A DNA stretch of 64,000 nt from positions 1 through 64,000 of the forward strand of contig CAMDFO010000006.1 of the NCBI GenBank assembly GCA_945897515.1, read 5' to 3'. This document shows, piece by piece, positions 19,318-28,559 of the stretch. This DNA is from Rhodoplanes serenus. GTDB taxonomy: Bacteria; Pseudomonadota; Alphaproteobacteria; Rhizobiales; Xanthobacteraceae. The notes beneath the pieces are model-generated. The model saw only the letters and a program-made list of their open reading frames with translations, was not told the DNA's origin and did no database searches. Made by a program: the position numbers and the translations under genes. Position 1 is the stretch's first letter; each line of letters begins with the position of its first letter.

Positions 19318-20298
19318 GTGTTGAATTTCGGGCTGACGTTGCGAACTCTCGTTGTTTTGGTCGGATCGTTCATCGCGCTAGCCGGATCCGCAGGTGCGCA
19401 GCAATATCCCGCGCAGCCAATCAAGATCATCGTGTCGCTGGCGCCCGGCGGCGTGGCCGATATCGTGGCGCGCGCATTCGCGGCCAAGCTTGGCGAGGCC
19501 GGCAAGCAGGTCGTGGTCGAAAACCGCACCGGCGGCGGCGGCACGATCGGGGCCGACGCCGCGGCGAAATCCCCGCCCGATGGCTACACCCTCTACATGG
19601 GCTTCCACGCCACCCAATCGATTCTGCCGCATCTGATGCCGAGGCTGCCGTTCAATCCAGCCAAGGATTTCGTTCCGGTGGTGTTCATCACCACGTCGCC
19701 GAATGTGCTGATCGTGAATCCTTCGGTGCCGGTGAACACCCCGCAGGAGTTGGTGGCCTACATCAAGGCCAATCCCGGCAAGTTGAGCTACGGCTCGCCG
19801 GGCGTCGGGAGTTCGGGACATCTTGGCGGCGAGCAGTTCAAGCAGATGCACAGCCTCGACATCGCGCATGTTCATTATCGAGGCGCTGCCCCCGCACTGC
19901 AGGACTTGGTCGCAGGCCATGTCCAGGTGATGTTCGACATCGTGGCGCTCACCAAGGAGCAGCTTGCAGCAGGCCGCGTGAAGGCGCTCGCGGTCACCGG
20001 CGCCAAGCGCGAGCCAGCCATCCCTAACGTTCCGACCTTTGCTGAAATTGGCATGCCCGGCGTGGAAGGTGGCCCCTGGTTCGGCTTGTTCGCACCCGCC
20101 GGCACGCCGCGCGCGGCGATCGACTGGGTCAACGCCGAGGCGAGAAAGGCGTTTGCCGCTCCCGATCTCAAGGCCCGGCTGGAGAACATGGGGCTGACCC
20201 TGCCGCTTGGCTCGCCGGAGGATTTCGGCAAGCACGTCGAGGCCGAGACCAAGCGCTGGGGCGAGGTCATCACCAAGGGCAACATCAAGCTGGAGTGA
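19318..20298 (+). CDS. Tripartite tricarboxylate transporter substrate-binding protein (TctC/Bug)
   Basis: 326 residues from GTG 19318, with GGGAGGA just upstream. Signal peptide of about 27 residues ending SAGAQ. Bug motifs: IKIIVSLAPGGVADIVARAFA, VVENRTGGGGTIGADAAAKSPPDGYT, LVAGHVQVMFDIVAL, and NVPTFAEIGMPG. It is a periplasmic carboxylate-binding protein with no TctA or TctB permease nearby. It stands alone between the hppA terminator and the convergent bamE gene. Similar to but clearly distinct from the TctC protein at 1864. Confidence 0.9.
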   Translation: MLNFGLTLRTLVVLVGSFIALAGSAGAQQYPAQPIKIIVSLAPGGVADIVARAFAAKLGEAGKQVVVENRTGGGGTIGADAAAKSPPDGYTLYMGFHATQSILPHLMPRLPFNPAKDFVPVVFITTSPNVLIVNPSVPVNTPQELVAYIKANPGKLSYGSPGVGSSGHLGGEQFKQMHSLDIAHVHYRGAAPALQDLVAGHVQVMFDIVALTKEQLAAGRVKALAVTGAKREPAIPNVPTFAEIGMPGVEGGPWFGLFAPAGTPRAAIDWVNAEARKAFAAPDLKARLENMGLTLPLGSPEDFGKHVEAETKRWGEVITKGNIKLE

Positions 20299-20345
20299 AT
20301 TTCAAACTTCGCGAAGGTGCGGCCTCAACCGAGGTCGCGCGCCCG

Positions 20346-20834
20346 CTAGTTCATCTTGGGAAAGATGTTGAAGAGGTAGCCGAGATAGGCCAGCTCCTGG
20401 CCGCCAGTCGGTGTGGTCCGGCTGACGAAATCGAAAATCTTGCCGTCCTTCATGCCGTAGTTGGCAAGCCGCTGGACCCGGCGCGCCTTGTCGAAATAGA
20501 CCGCGACCACCCGCTGGTCGACGACCTTTTGCGGCAGGAAGGCGACCGGCTGCTCACCGCGCTGGGAAATATAGTAGAACGCTTCTCCGCTCACGGTGGC
20601 GACCGTCGAGGGCGTGCCGAGCACGATCAGCACCTGCTCCTGGGTGGCGCCGAGCGGAATCTGCTCCAGCGCGCCATCGGCCAGCACGTAACCGCGCTGA
20701 TAGGTCTGGTTGAAGCCATCCATCATCCCGCAGCCGCCCAGCAACAGGGCGATGGCTGCTCCTGCCGCGCAAAGCGCCGTCGCACGGCGGCGAGGGGCAG
20801 CATGGCGGGCGGAACGGTTGAGCGGCAGCGTCAT
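20346..20834 (-). CDS. bamE: Outer-membrane assembly lipoprotein BamE (SmpA/OmlA)
   Basis: 162 residues from ATG 20834; an upstream in-frame ATG at 20876 would add 14 residues. The signal peptide ends in lipobox LLLGGC, so the mature protein is a lipid-anchored periplasmic lipoprotein of the BAM complex. The SmpA/OmlA core includes GALEQIPLGATQEQVLIVLGTPS and VVAVYFDKARRVQRLANYG. It faces the TctC gene (convergent) and is divergent from the CBP3-family gene at 20931, with a shared promoter region under 100 bases. Confidence 0.88.
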   Translation of the reverse strand: MTLPLNRSARHAAPRRRATALCAAGAAIALLLGGCGMMDGFNQTYQRGYVLADGALEQIPLGATQEQVLIVLGTPSTVATVSGEAFYYISQRGEQPVAFLPQKVVDQRVVAVYFDKARRVQRLANYGMKDGKIFDFVSRTTPTGGQELAYLGYLFNIFPKMN

Positions 20835-20930
20835 TTTGCTTGCGTCCGAGGTCTTGGCCGGCGTACCCGAAGTCATGGTTCAAGTGATGGCTATTGTACC
20901 GGTGCTTCCGCCACCTGGCGACCGATCCCG

Positions 20931-21455
20931 ATGATATTGCGACCCTTTCGCCGCCCTGGGCGAGACCCCACCATTCGTGCCCTCTATGGCATGATCGTGG
21001 CGCAGGCGCGATCCCCGGCGTTCTATCGTGGTTATGGGGTTCCGGACACGGTGTCGGCCCGCATCGACATGATCATGCTGCATTTGGTGCTGGTGCTGCG
21101 CCGCCTGCGCGATTCCGGCGAAGACGGCGCCGCCGGGCAGGAGCTCTTCGACCTGTTCTGTCAAGACATGGACGACAATTTCCGCGAGATGGGCGTGGGC
21201 GACCTCAAGGTGCCCAAGGAGATGCGCCGCATCGCCGAGGCATTTTATGGCCGCGCCCAGGCGTACGACGCGGCGCTCGACCGCGGCGACGAGGCGGCGC
21301 TGGCGGGGGCGCTGGAACGCAATGTGTTCGGTGCGCCAGACCCTCTCGGCACACCGCGCCTGGCGGCTTATATGAGGGAAGCGGTCCGCCATCTCGGCGG
21401 GCAGAACAAGACGACGTTGGCGTTTCCCGATCCCGAAGCGGTCGCGCCGGCTTAA
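20931..21455 (+). CDS. Ubiquinol-cytochrome c chaperone (CBP3) family protein
   Basis: 174 residues from ATG 20931 (MILRPFRRPGRDPTIRALYG); the open frame runs further upstream over bamE sequence, which is a shadow. The CBP3/UQCC pattern is clear: LYGMIVAQARSPAFYRGYGVPDT, then RRLRDSG and FCQDMDDNFREMGVGDLKVPKEM. In mitochondria the family assists cytochrome b assembly; the alphaproteobacterial role is inferred to be similar. It is followed 13 bases later by the DUF177 gene, an order found widely in Rhizobiales. Confidence 0.9.
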   Translation: MILRPFRRPGRDPTIRALYGMIVAQARSPAFYRGYGVPDTVSARIDMIMLHLVLVLRRLRDSGEDGAAGQELFDLFCQDMDDNFREMGVGDLKVPKEMRRIAEAFYGRAQAYDAALDRGDEAALAGALERNVFGAPDPLGTPRLAAYMREAVRHLGGQNKTTLAFPDPEAVAPA

Positions 21456-21468
21456 GCGAGCGATTTCG

Positions 21469-22038
21469 ATGAGCGAGCAGCCTGTTTCCCCGCTTTGGAG
21501 CTTGCCGTTGCCGGTTGCCGAAATCCCTGAAACCGGGCGGCATTTGCATCTCGTACCTGACGAGGCCACGCGCGCGGCCTTGGCCCGGTCAGCCGGGGCC
21601 CTGGCACTGCCTCAGCTTGAGGCGAGCTTCGACCTGACACGGCACGGGCGCGATGGCGTCCGCGTGGTCGGCAACGTCACCGGATTGGTCCGGCAGAATT
21701 GCGTGGTGACGCTTGAGCCGATGGAGAGCGGGATCGAGGAGGCGGTCGACCTCGTGTTCGAGCCGGCTCAAGAATCTGGGCCTAACGAGCCCGCGCCCAA
21801 AACGCCCGCCAAAGGCCGCGATCCTGTCGACGTCACGGAGATCGACCCGCCTGAGCCACTGGTCAATGGCGTGGTCGACCTGGGCAGCATCGCAACAGAA
21901 TTCCTGCTTTTGGGAATAGACCCCTATCCCCGCCAACCCGGCGCGCGTTTCGACCCGCCGTCGCAGGACGACCCGTCCTCGAAGCCGTTTGCGGCCCTGG
22001 CCGCTCTGAAAGAGGGCTCCGGTGGCGATAAAGGCTGA
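21469..22038 (+). CDS. DUF177 (YceD-type) protein
   Basis: 189 residues. It has the DUF177 core with LEASFDLTRHGRDGVRVVGNVTGLVRQNCVVTLEPMES followed by an acidic, Pro-rich stretch and the ending DLGSIATEFLLLGIDPYPRQPGA. The family is linked to 23S rRNA or large-subunit metabolism and often precedes rpmF-plsX. Here rpmF is missing and plsX begins 118 bases downstream. Cytosolic; no signal or membrane helix. Confidence 0.88.
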   Translation: MSEQPVSPLWSLPLPVAEIPETGRHLHLVPDEATRAALARSAGALALPQLEASFDLTRHGRDGVRVVGNVTGLVRQNCVVTLEPMESGIEEAVDLVFEPAQESGPNEPAPKTPAKGRDPVDVTEIDPPEPLVNGVVDLGSIATEFLLLGIDPYPRQPGARFDPPSQDDPSSKPFAALAALKEGSGGDKG

Positions 22039-22155
22039 AACACAGGCTCGCTTGCAGCCCGACGGTGCTGTTGTGTCCAACCGCCGAACCGCTATTGTCG
22101 CCGTTCACCCGCGCGCTAAGGGCCGAATGTCCCGGGCGCACTGGCCAGGTTGATC

Positions 22156-23211
22156 ATGCCCCAAAAGGTTCGCATCGCGCTCGACGCCATGGGGGGCGAT
22201 CATGGACCGTCAGTGGTCGTGCCCGGCGCCGAAATCGCCCTGATCCGCCATCCCGACAGCGAATTCATCCTGTTCGGGGACTCCGCCCTGATTGAGCCTC
22301 TGCTTGTGGCCCATCCCCGTCTCAAGGCAGCGTCCCGCGTCGTCCATACCGATGTAGCAGTCAAAATGGACGACAAGCCCAGCCAGGCGCTGCGCAACGG
22401 CCGCTGGAAGTCCTCGATGTGGCTGGCGCTCGACGCCGTCAAAAAGGGCGAGGCCGATGTGGCAGTCTCGGCCGGCAACACCGGCGCGTTGATGGCGATG
22501 GCCCGGTTCAACCTCAGGATGATGGCCGGGATCGAGCGGCCGGCGATTGCCGCGCTGTGGCCGACGCTGCGGGGCGAATCCATCGTGCTCGATGTCGGGG
22601 CCTCGATCGGGGCCGATGCGCCCCATCTGATCGACCTTGCGGCTATGGGCGGGGCAATGGCACGCGTGCTGTTCGACCTGGAACGGCCGACCGTCGGGCT
22701 CCTCAATATCGGCGTGGAGGAGGTCAAGGGACTGGAAGCCGTGCGCGAGGCCGGCCGCCTGCTGCGCGAGGAGCCGCTGCCGCACCTGGACTATGTCGGT
22801 TACGTCGAGGGCGACGATATCGGCAAGGGCACGGTCGATGTCGTGGTCACCGAGGGCTTCGCCGGCAACATCGCGCTCAAGACCGCGGAAGGCACCGCCC
22901 GTCAGCTCGCCGGCTATCTGCGCAGCGCGATGACCCGCACATGGCGCGCCAAAATCGGCTATCTATTTGCTCGCGAGGCGTTCCGGACGCTCCGCGACAA
23001 GATGGACCCTCGAAAGGCGAATGGCGGGGTGTTTCTGGGCCTCAACGGTGTCGTGATCAAAAGCCACGGCGGCACCGATCCCGAGGGTTTCGCCGCTGCG
23101 GTGGACATGGGTTACGACATGGTGCGTTACGAGCTGCTGAGAAAGATCGGGGATTCCCTCACGCGCGACGCGCGTTCGGCGCCGCGGGCCATCGGTGGAG
23201 CAGCCTCGTGA
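22156..23211 (+). CDS. plsX: Phosphate acyltransferase PlsX
   Basis: 351 residues from ATG 22156 ([18 protein letters not shown]); an ATG two codons earlier (22150) is possible. It converts acyl-ACP to acyl-phosphate, the donor for glycerol-3-phosphate acylation in phospholipid synthesis. Family motifs are [48 protein letters not shown] and [12 protein letters not shown]. Its stop codon overlaps the region of the fabH start (the GTG alternative at 23208 lies inside it), so the two lipid genes form an operon. Confidence 0.95.
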   Translation: MPQKVRIALDAMGGDHGPSVVVPGAEIALIRHPDSEFILFGDSALIEPLLVAHPRLKAASRVVHTDVAVKMDDKPSQALRNGRWKSSMWLALDAVKKGEADVAVSAGNTGALMAMARFNLRMMAGIERPAIAALWPTLRGESIVLDVGASIGADAPHLIDLAAMGGAMARVLFDLERPTVGLLNIGVEEVKGLEAVREAGRLLREEPLPHLDYVGYVEGDDIGKGTVDVVVTEGFAGNIALKTAEGTARQLAGYLRSAMTRTWRAKIGYLFAREAFRTLRDKMDPRKANGGVFLGLNGVVIKSHGGTDPEGFAAAVDMGYDMVRYELLRKIGDSLTRDARSAPRAIGGAAS

Positions 23212-23213
23212 CG

Positions 23214-24185
23214 ATGCTGCGTTCGGTCGTGCTTGGGTGCGGCAGCTATCTGCCGGAACGCGTGCTGAGCAACGAGGAGCTCGCCGGCCAGGTCGATACC
23301 ACCGACGAATGGATCGTGCAGCGCACCGGAATTCGGCAGCGCCACATCGCGGCGACGGGCGAGTTTACCTCCCATCTGGGCATCGCCGCGGCGAAGGCAG
23401 CGCTCTCCGCGGCTCATGTCGATGCGCAGACCATCGACCTCATCGTGGTGGCGACCTCGACTCCTGACCTGACGTTTCCGGCGACCGCGGTATCGGTGCA
23501 GGCCGGGCTCGGCATCACGCGCGGGGCTGCCTTCGATCTGCAGGCGGTCTGCTCCGGCTTCGTCTATGGCATCGCCACCGTCGATGCGCTGCTTCGCACC
23601 GGCACCTACACGCGCGCTTTGGTGATCGGCGCCGAGACCTTCTCGCGCATCCTCGATTGGACCGACCGCACCACCTGCGTGCTGTTCGGCGATGGCGCGG
23701 CGGCCGTCGTTCTGGAGGCGCAGCAGCAGCCCGGCACCCGCGACGACCGCGGCATCCTCACCACGCATTTGCGGTCGGACGGCCGTCATAAATCGAAGCT
23801 CTACGTCGATGGCGGCCCGTCCTCGACCCAGACCGTCGGGCATCTGCGCATGGAAGGCCGCGCGGTGTTCAAGCACGCGGTGGCCATGATCACCGACGTG
23901 ATCGAGGATGCGTTCCGCGCCACCGGCTATACCGCGGCCGACATCGACTGGTTCGTGCCGCACCAGGCCAACAAGCGCATCATCGACGACAGCGCGCACA
24001 GGCTCGGCATCGCGCCGGAAAAGGTCGTTATCACCGTGGATATGCACGGCAACACGTCGGCGGCCTCGATCCCGCTCGCGCTGAACACCGCGATCAGGGA
24101 CGGCCGCATCAAGAAGGGCGATCTGGTGCTGCTCGAAGCCATGGGCGGTGGTTTCACCTGGGGGTCGGCGCTGGTCCGCTGGTGA
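23214..24185 (+). CDS. fabH: Beta-ketoacyl-ACP synthase III
   Basis: 323 residues from ATG 23214, three bases after the plsX stop; GTG 23208 is an alternative adding two residues. It starts fatty-acid elongation by condensing acetyl-CoA with malonyl-ACP. The catalytic triad is visible: Cys113 in AVCSGF, His in [11 protein letters not shown] and Asn in [14 protein letters not shown]. Length and triad spacing match the E. coli enzyme. It belongs with plsX in the conserved plsX-fabH-ihfA-merR neighbourhood of alphaproteobacteria. Confidence 0.96.
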   Translation: MLRSVVLGCGSYLPERVLSNEELAGQVDTTDEWIVQRTGIRQRHIAATGEFTSHLGIAAAKAALSAAHVDAQTIDLIVVATSTPDLTFPATAVSVQAGLGITRGAAFDLQAVCSGFVYGIATVDALLRTGTYTRALVIGAETFSRILDWTDRTTCVLFGDGAAAVVLEAQQQPGTRDDRGILTTHLRSDGRHKSKLYVDGGPSSTQTVGHLRMEGRAVFKHAVAMITDVIEDAFRATGYTAADIDWFVPHQANKRIIDDSAHRLGIAPEKVVITVDMHGNTSAASIPLALNTAIRDGRIKKGDLVLLEAMGGGFTWGSALVRW

Positions 24186-24188
24186 GCA

Positions 24189-24674
24189 ATGCGCATCCGC
24201 CTTGCGCTGCGTGACGGCGACGACGACGCGATCTGGGCCATCCTTGAGCCGATCATCCGGGCCGGCGAGACCTACACGCTCCCGCGCGAGATGAGCCGCG
24301 CCGACGCGCTGGCCTACTGGCGGTCGCCAGGCCATGCGGTGTTCGTGACGGAGGACGAGGGCGGTATCGTCGGCACCTACTATCTGCGGCCCAACCAGGA
24401 GGGCGGCGGCGCTCATGTCGCCAACTGCGGCTATATGACCGCAGCGTCCTCCGTGGGCAAAGGTGTAGCGCGGACGATGTGCCTGCACTCGCTCGACGAG
24501 GCTAAGGCGCGCGGATTTCTCGCCATGCAGTTCAATTTCGTGGTGGCCAGCAACGAGCGTGCCGTCCGGCTGTGGGAGCGGCTCGGTTTTACGACGATCG
24601 GTCGGATACCGGGCGCATTCCGGCATCCGAAGCTCGGAATGGTCGACGCCTTGGCGATGTTTCGCAACCTTTAG
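24189..24674 (+). CDS. GNAT-family N-acetyltransferase
   Basis: 161 residues with a GNAT fold: an N-terminal strand-helix (RIRLALRDGDDDAIWAIL), a mid strand AVFVTEDEGGIVGTYYLRPN and the acetyl-CoA-binding region CGYMTAASSVGKGVARTMC (variant of Q/RxxGxG/A). The C-terminal RAVRLWERLGFTTIGRIPGAF is typical of RimI-like members. Substrate unknown. It starts four bases after the fabH stop, so it is probably in the lipid operon, inserted between fabH and ihfA compared with the usual order. Confidence 0.85.
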   Translation: MRIRLALRDGDDDAIWAILEPIIRAGETYTLPREMSRADALAYWRSPGHAVFVTEDEGGIVGTYYLRPNQEGGGAHVANCGYMTAASSVGKGVARTMCLHSLDEAKARGFLAMQFNFVVASNERAVRLWERLGFTTIGRIPGAFRHPKLGMVDALAMFRNL

Positions 24675-24783
24675 GCGCGGCCGAGCGGCGCCACGTCTGG
24701 CCCGAAAGCCCGGTTGACATCCCGGCCCAAGCTAATATCTTTGCAAAAAAAGCGGGATATGGGTCGCCTTACTGGGGCCGGCG

Positions 24784-25104
24784 ATGTCGGGAAAAACCAT
24801 TACGCGCGCGGACCTGTGCGAGGCGGTCTACCAGAAGGTGGGCCTGTCGCGGACGGAGTCGGCTGCGCTCGTCGAACTGGTTCTGCAGGAAATCACCGAC
24901 TGCCTCGAACGCGGCGAGACCGTGAAGCTGTCGTCGTTCGGTTCGTTCGTGGTGCGCAAGAAGGGCCAGCGGATCGGCCGCAACCCCAAGACTGGCAAGG
25001 AAGTTCCGATCTCGCCGCGCCGCGTGATGGTGTTCAAGCCGTCGGCGATACTCAAGCAGCGGATCAACGGAATCGAAGTCGCCGACGAAGTCGAGAAACG
25101 ATAA
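24784..25104 (+). CDS. ihfA: Integration host factor, alpha subunit
   Basis: 106 residues. The HU/IHF fold has [31 protein letters not shown] and the beta-arm [36 protein letters not shown]. The Arg-Asn-Pro at the arm tip (RNPKTG) intercalates DNA at bend sites. It forms a heterodimer with IhfB, which is not in this window. A 60-base gap follows before a MerR-type gene, an arrangement conserved in alphaproteobacteria. The AT-richer 24715-24760 upstream segment may hold its own promoter. Confidence 0.95.
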   Translation: MSGKTITRADLCEAVYQKVGLSRTESAALVELVLQEITDCLERGETVKLSSFGSFVVRKKGQRIGRNPKTGKEVPISPRRVMVFKPSAILKQRINGIEVADEVEKR

Positions 25105-25163
25105 TGCCCGTCGCGTACCGGCTTGCGTGATCTCCATCCATATCCGATCGGGAGTGAGCGACC

Positions 25164-25718
25164 TTGGACAAGGCGCCCGACGCATTCCGCACCATCAGCG
25201 AGGCCGCCGACGAGCTCGACGTGCCGCAGCACGTGCTGCGCTTCTGGGAGAGCCGGTTCCCGCAGATCAAGCCGATGAAGCGCGCCGGCGGCCGCCGCTA
25301 CTATCGCCCCGACGACGTCGACCTGCTCCGCGGCATCCGCCATCTGCTGTACGGCGAGGGCTACACCATTCGCGGCGTGCAGCGCATCCTGCGCGCGCAG
25401 GGGCCGAAGTTCGTCCAGGCGGTCTGGGCGCCGGGCGCGGCGCAGCCCACGAACGGACCCGGCGACGACAGCATCGACGAGTCCGAGCGGCTGGCGCCGG
25501 ACCAGGCCGCGCGCACGCTGTTCGGTCTGCTGAAAGCGCCGGAGCCGCCGGTGCGGCGCGAGCCGGTCGCGGAGGTCGAGGCGCCGGAGACGATGCGGGC
25601 ACCCGTGCCGCCTGCCGGCCTGTCGCGCGAGGACGTGCGAAAATTGCAAAGCGCGCTGCACGAGCTTGGCGAATGCCGACGCCTGATCGACGAGGCGCAG
25701 AAGGACGAAGCGGCGTAG
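25164..25718 (+). CDS. MerR-family transcriptional regulator
   Basis: 184 residues from TTG 25164, with GGGAGTGAG upstream. The N-terminal winged-helix domain (about 1-75) reads [48 protein letters not shown], a MerR variant found downstream of ihfA in Rhizobiales. The remainder is an acidic, Pro-rich linker and a C-terminal helix ([26 protein letters not shown]), which probably dimerises. There is no Cys-rich metal-binding loop, so it is not a metal sensor. Its targets are unknown. Confidence 0.88.
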   Translation: MDKAPDAFRTISEAADELDVPQHVLRFWESRFPQIKPMKRAGGRRYYRPDDVDLLRGIRHLLYGEGYTIRGVQRILRAQGPKFVQAVWAPGAAQPTNGPGDDSIDESERLAPDQAARTLFGLLKAPEPPVRREPVAEVEAPETMRAPVPPAGLSREDVRKLQSALHELGECRRLIDEAQKDEAA

Positions 25719-25794
25719 CGCCCCGCAACGGCGCAACGCTATTGCGTATCGAACGCCTCCGGTACTTAGTTCTCTTTGATTTGTTGGGGAAAAC

Positions 25795-25872
25795 TGGTCG
25801 GAGCGCCGAGATTCGAACTCGGGACCCCCAGTCCCCCAGACTGGTGCGCTAACCGGGCTGCGCTACGCTCCG
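25795..25872 (-). tRNA. tRNA-Pro (GGG)
   Basis: Read on the minus strand, the acceptor CGGAGCG pairs with CGCTCCG, discriminator A, with CCA encoded at 25797-25795. The anticodon stem CCAGT/ACTGG encloses loop CTGGGGG, giving anticodon GGG. The T arm has GTTCGAATC. The CGG start is typical of proline tRNAs. It marks the right edge of the exopolysaccharide locus and could serve as an integration target, though no integrase or duplicated 3' end was seen. Confidence 0.95.
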
Positions 25873-25899
25873 ACTGGGCAATCTCTACTTGGGGCACCG

Positions 25900-27162
25900 C
25901 TAGCGTGCAAGGCCCGGGTGCCGGCCGTAATCCCGCGACGCCGCGATCAGGCCCCACATCACGCCCAGCAGCAAAAAGGCGTGCCGCCAGTGGTCGGTGT
26001 CGATGATGGCGCTCTCGGCGACGTTCCCGACGAAAGCTGCGTAAACCGCGATCGTGATCGATTGCCACGGCGTGGGCGTCATCACCGCCCGCATGCCATG
26101 CGCCAGCGTCACCAGCGTCAGCGTGAGGAAGCACAGGCCGGACAGCCAGCCACCGGACACGAAGGCGTTGAGATACGAGTTGTGCGGATCCTCCGGGAAG
26201 ATGCGGGCGAACTGCAGCGGACCGATGCCGAGCGGCACGTCGAGCGCGAGCGCCGCTCCGAGCGCGTGACGGCCGAAGCGCCCCTGTTCGCCGACGTCGT
26301 AGCTCTGGTTGAAGCTGAGCCGCTCCTTGAGCAGGTTCGCGACCGTATCGAGCGAGAGCAGCGCGGCGAGGAACAGCGCGAGCGCGGCGATGCCGGCCAC
26401 GCCGAGCAGCACGATCCGCATGCGGCGGTTGGGCGAGGGCGTGGTCAGGAAGGTCAGCGCGAGCACCAGCAGTCCGGTGAACGCAAGCTGGCCCCAGGCG
26501 GCGCGCGAGAACGACAGCAGAACCCCCGCCGTGCACAGGCCGAGCAGAACCATGTTGCGCATGGCGCGTCCGAAGTCGCCGGCGATGACATTGCGCAGCG
26601 CCAGCATCGCCGGCAGCACCAGGAACGCGCCGAAGACGTTAGGGTCCTTGAACGTGCCGCGGGCGCGATCGTACAGCAGCAGGAGGTCCGAGCCGCCCGG
26701 TACCAGGCGGAAATATCCGGCGACGCCGGCGAGCGCCGCGATGATGCCGGCGATCAGGCAGCCGAGCATCAGCGCGTTCAGCCGCCTTTCGGTATCGGCG
26801 CACAGCATGGCGGCGAAGAACAACGCCGTCACCGCGAGGTACCACGACGTCAGCACCCAGGTGAGCACCCGGCTGTCGCCGAGCAGAGGCGTTGCCGAAA
26901 CGGTGTAGCCGATGTTGATGAGGACCAGGAGAATGCCGAGCGGAATGAGCGCCGGCCGAAACGTCAGTCCGGTCGCCAGGAACAGTAGCAGCGCCAGCAG
27001 CGTGGCGAACTCGTAGGGACTGGGTTCGATGAACACCAGCGCGCCGGCTGCTCCCGCCAGCACCAGCAGCATGCGATGCAGACGGCTGGTCGCGAGCCGC
27101 CGGCGCGGCCGCGCCGCCGGGTGGCCGAGCGCAGGTGCGGCGGCGTGCTGGAGCGCCATCAA
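25900..27162 (-). CDS. O-antigen ligase/polymerase family (Wzy/ExoQ-like) membrane protein
   Basis: 420 residues with about ten to twelve transmembrane helices and the Wzy_C region in the second half: RFGRHALGAALALDVPLGIGPLQFARIFPEDPHNSYLNAFVSGGWLSG, in which the HNSYL motif marks the periplasmic catalytic loop of ligases and polymerases. It polymerises or ligates polyprenyl-linked glycans in the inner membrane. Its start overlaps the stop of the sugar transferase by four bases (27159-27162), so both are one operon reading leftward. A basic, Pro/Ala-rich N-terminus precedes the first helix. Confidence 0.88.
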   Translation of the reverse strand: MMALQHAAAPALGHPAARPRRRLATSRLHRMLLVLAGAAGALVFIEPSPYEFATLLALLLFLATGLTFRPALIPLGILLVLINIGYTVSATPLLGDSRVLTWVLTSWYLAVTALFFAAMLCADTERRLNALMLGCLIAGIIAALAGVAGYFRLVPGGSDLLLLYDRARGTFKDPNVFGAFLVLPAMLALRNVIAGDFGRAMRNMVLLGLCTAGVLLSFSRAAWGQLAFTGLLVLALTFLTTPSPNRRMRIVLLGVAGIAALALFLAALLSLDTVANLLKERLSFNQSYDVGEQGRFGRHALGAALALDVPLGIGPLQFARIFPEDPHNSYLNAFVSGGWLSGLCFLTLTLVTLAHGMRAVMTPTPWQSITIAVYAAFVGNVAESAIIDTDHWRHAFLLLGVMWGLIAASRDYGRHPGLAR

Positions 27163-28559
27163 TAGGCGTTCTCGGATTTGAGCAGCGAGACCGGAGTCTT
27201 GACCAGGATGTACAGGTCGAACAGCACCGACCAGTTCTCGATGTAGAACAGGTCGTGCTCGACGCGGCGCTGGATCTTCTCCTGGGTGTCGGTCTCGCCG
27301 CGCCAGCCGTTGATCTGCGCCCAGCCGGTGATGCCGGGCTTGACGCGGTGGCGCGCGAAGTAGCCGTCCACCGCCTCGTCGTAATGCCGTTCCTCGGCCT
27401 TGGCATTGACGGCGTGGGGCCGCGGACCGACCAGCGACAGGTTGCCCTTGAACACGACGTTGAAGAGCTGCGGCAGTTCGTCCAGGCTGGTCTTGCGGAT
27501 GAACCGGCCGACGCGGGTGACGCGCGGGTCGCCCTTGGTCACAAGCTTGGACGCGGTCGCGTCCGTCTGATCGACATACATCGAGCGGAACTTGTAGACC
27601 TCGATCAGCTCGTTGTTGAAGCCGTGGCGCTTCTGCTTGAACAGCGCCGGGCCGCGGCTGTCGAGCCTGACCGCGAGCGCGACCAGCGCCATCACCGGAG
27701 CGAGCGCGATCAGCGCCAGCGTGCCGACGATCTTATCGAACAGCCATTTCATCACCACGTCCCAGTCGGTGATCGGCCGGTCGAACACATCGAGCACCGG
27801 CACGTTGCCGACGTAGGAATAGGAGCGGGGCCGGAAGCGAAGCTTGTTGGTGTGCGCGGAAAGCCGGATGTCGACCGGCAGCACCCAGAGCTTCTTCAGC
27901 ATCTGCAGGATGCGGCCCTCCGCCGAGATCGGCAGCGAAAAGATCACCAGGTCGACCCGGGTGCGGCGGGCGAACTCCACCAAATCGTCGACCGTGCCGA
28001 GCTTGCGCGGACCGGCGGTGGCGTCGGGCGAGCGCTCCTCGCCGCGGTCGTCGAACAGGCCGACCACGCGCAGTTCGGAATCCTTCTGGGTCGCGAGCGC
28101 GGCGACGAGCTGTTCGGTCGCCTCGCCGCCGCCGACGATTGCGGTGCGCAGCGTCAGCCGGCCCTCACGCGTCCAACGCCGCACCAGGATGAACAGCGCG
28201 CGGCGGAACGCCAGCAGCGTCAGAAGGCCGACGACGTAGAAGCTCCCGAGCCAGACCCGCGAGAACTGGTCGCCGGCCTTGGCGAAGAACGACACGCTGA
28301 TCGCGATCAGGAACACCACCGACCACGCCGAGGCGAGGCGGAAGTATTGCTTCTCGTGACCGCGGAACGCCTGCACCTGGTAGATGTCGGCGATCTGGAA
28401 GGCCAGCATCGCCAGCACCGCGATGCCTGCGATCGCCGCGAAATAATGCCACGCCATGCCTTCGACTGGCAGGACATAGCCGAGATAGATCGCCAAGCCG
28501 ACGAACCCGACCAGACCCATTTCGATGAAGGCCGACGCCGAAGCGAAATCGAGGCTCAT
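27159..28559 (-). CDS. Exopolysaccharide-initiating sugar transferase (polyprenyl-phosphate glycosylphosphotransferase)
   Basis: 466 residues from ATG 28559 ([15 protein letters not shown]); the frame is open about 50 codons further but those codons lie in the opposite-strand exoP remnant. The N-terminal half has four or five transmembrane helices, then a nucleotide-binding-like CoA_binding_3 domain ([19 protein letters not shown]). The catalytic bac_transf domain has [40 protein letters not shown] and [11 protein letters not shown]. It transfers a hexose-1-phosphate to undecaprenyl phosphate. Its first residues overlap the truncated exoP by about 35 bases, so its promoter region has been altered. 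Confidence 0.9.
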   Translation of the reverse strand: MSLDFASASAFIEMGLVGFVGLAIYLGYVLPVEGMAWHYFAAIAGIAVLAMLAFQIADIYQVQAFRGHEKQYFRLASAWSVVFLIAISVSFFAKAGDQFSRVWLGSFYVVGLLTLLAFRRALFILVRRWTREGRLTLRTAIVGGGEATEQLVAALATQKDSELRVVGLFDDRGEERSPDATAGPRKLGTVDDLVEFARRTRVDLVIFSLPISAEGRILQMLKKLWVLPVDIRLSAHTNKLRFRPRSYSYVGNVPVLDVFDRPITDWDVVMKWLFDKIVGTLALIALAPVMALVALAVRLDSRGPALFKQKRHGFNNELIEVYKFRSMYVDQTDATASKLVTKGDPRVTRVGRFIRKTSLDELPQLFNVVFKGNLSLVGPRPHAVNAKAEERHYDEAVDGYFARHRVKPGITGWAQINGWRGETDTQEKIQRRVEHDLFYIENWSVLFDLYILVKTPVSLLKSENAY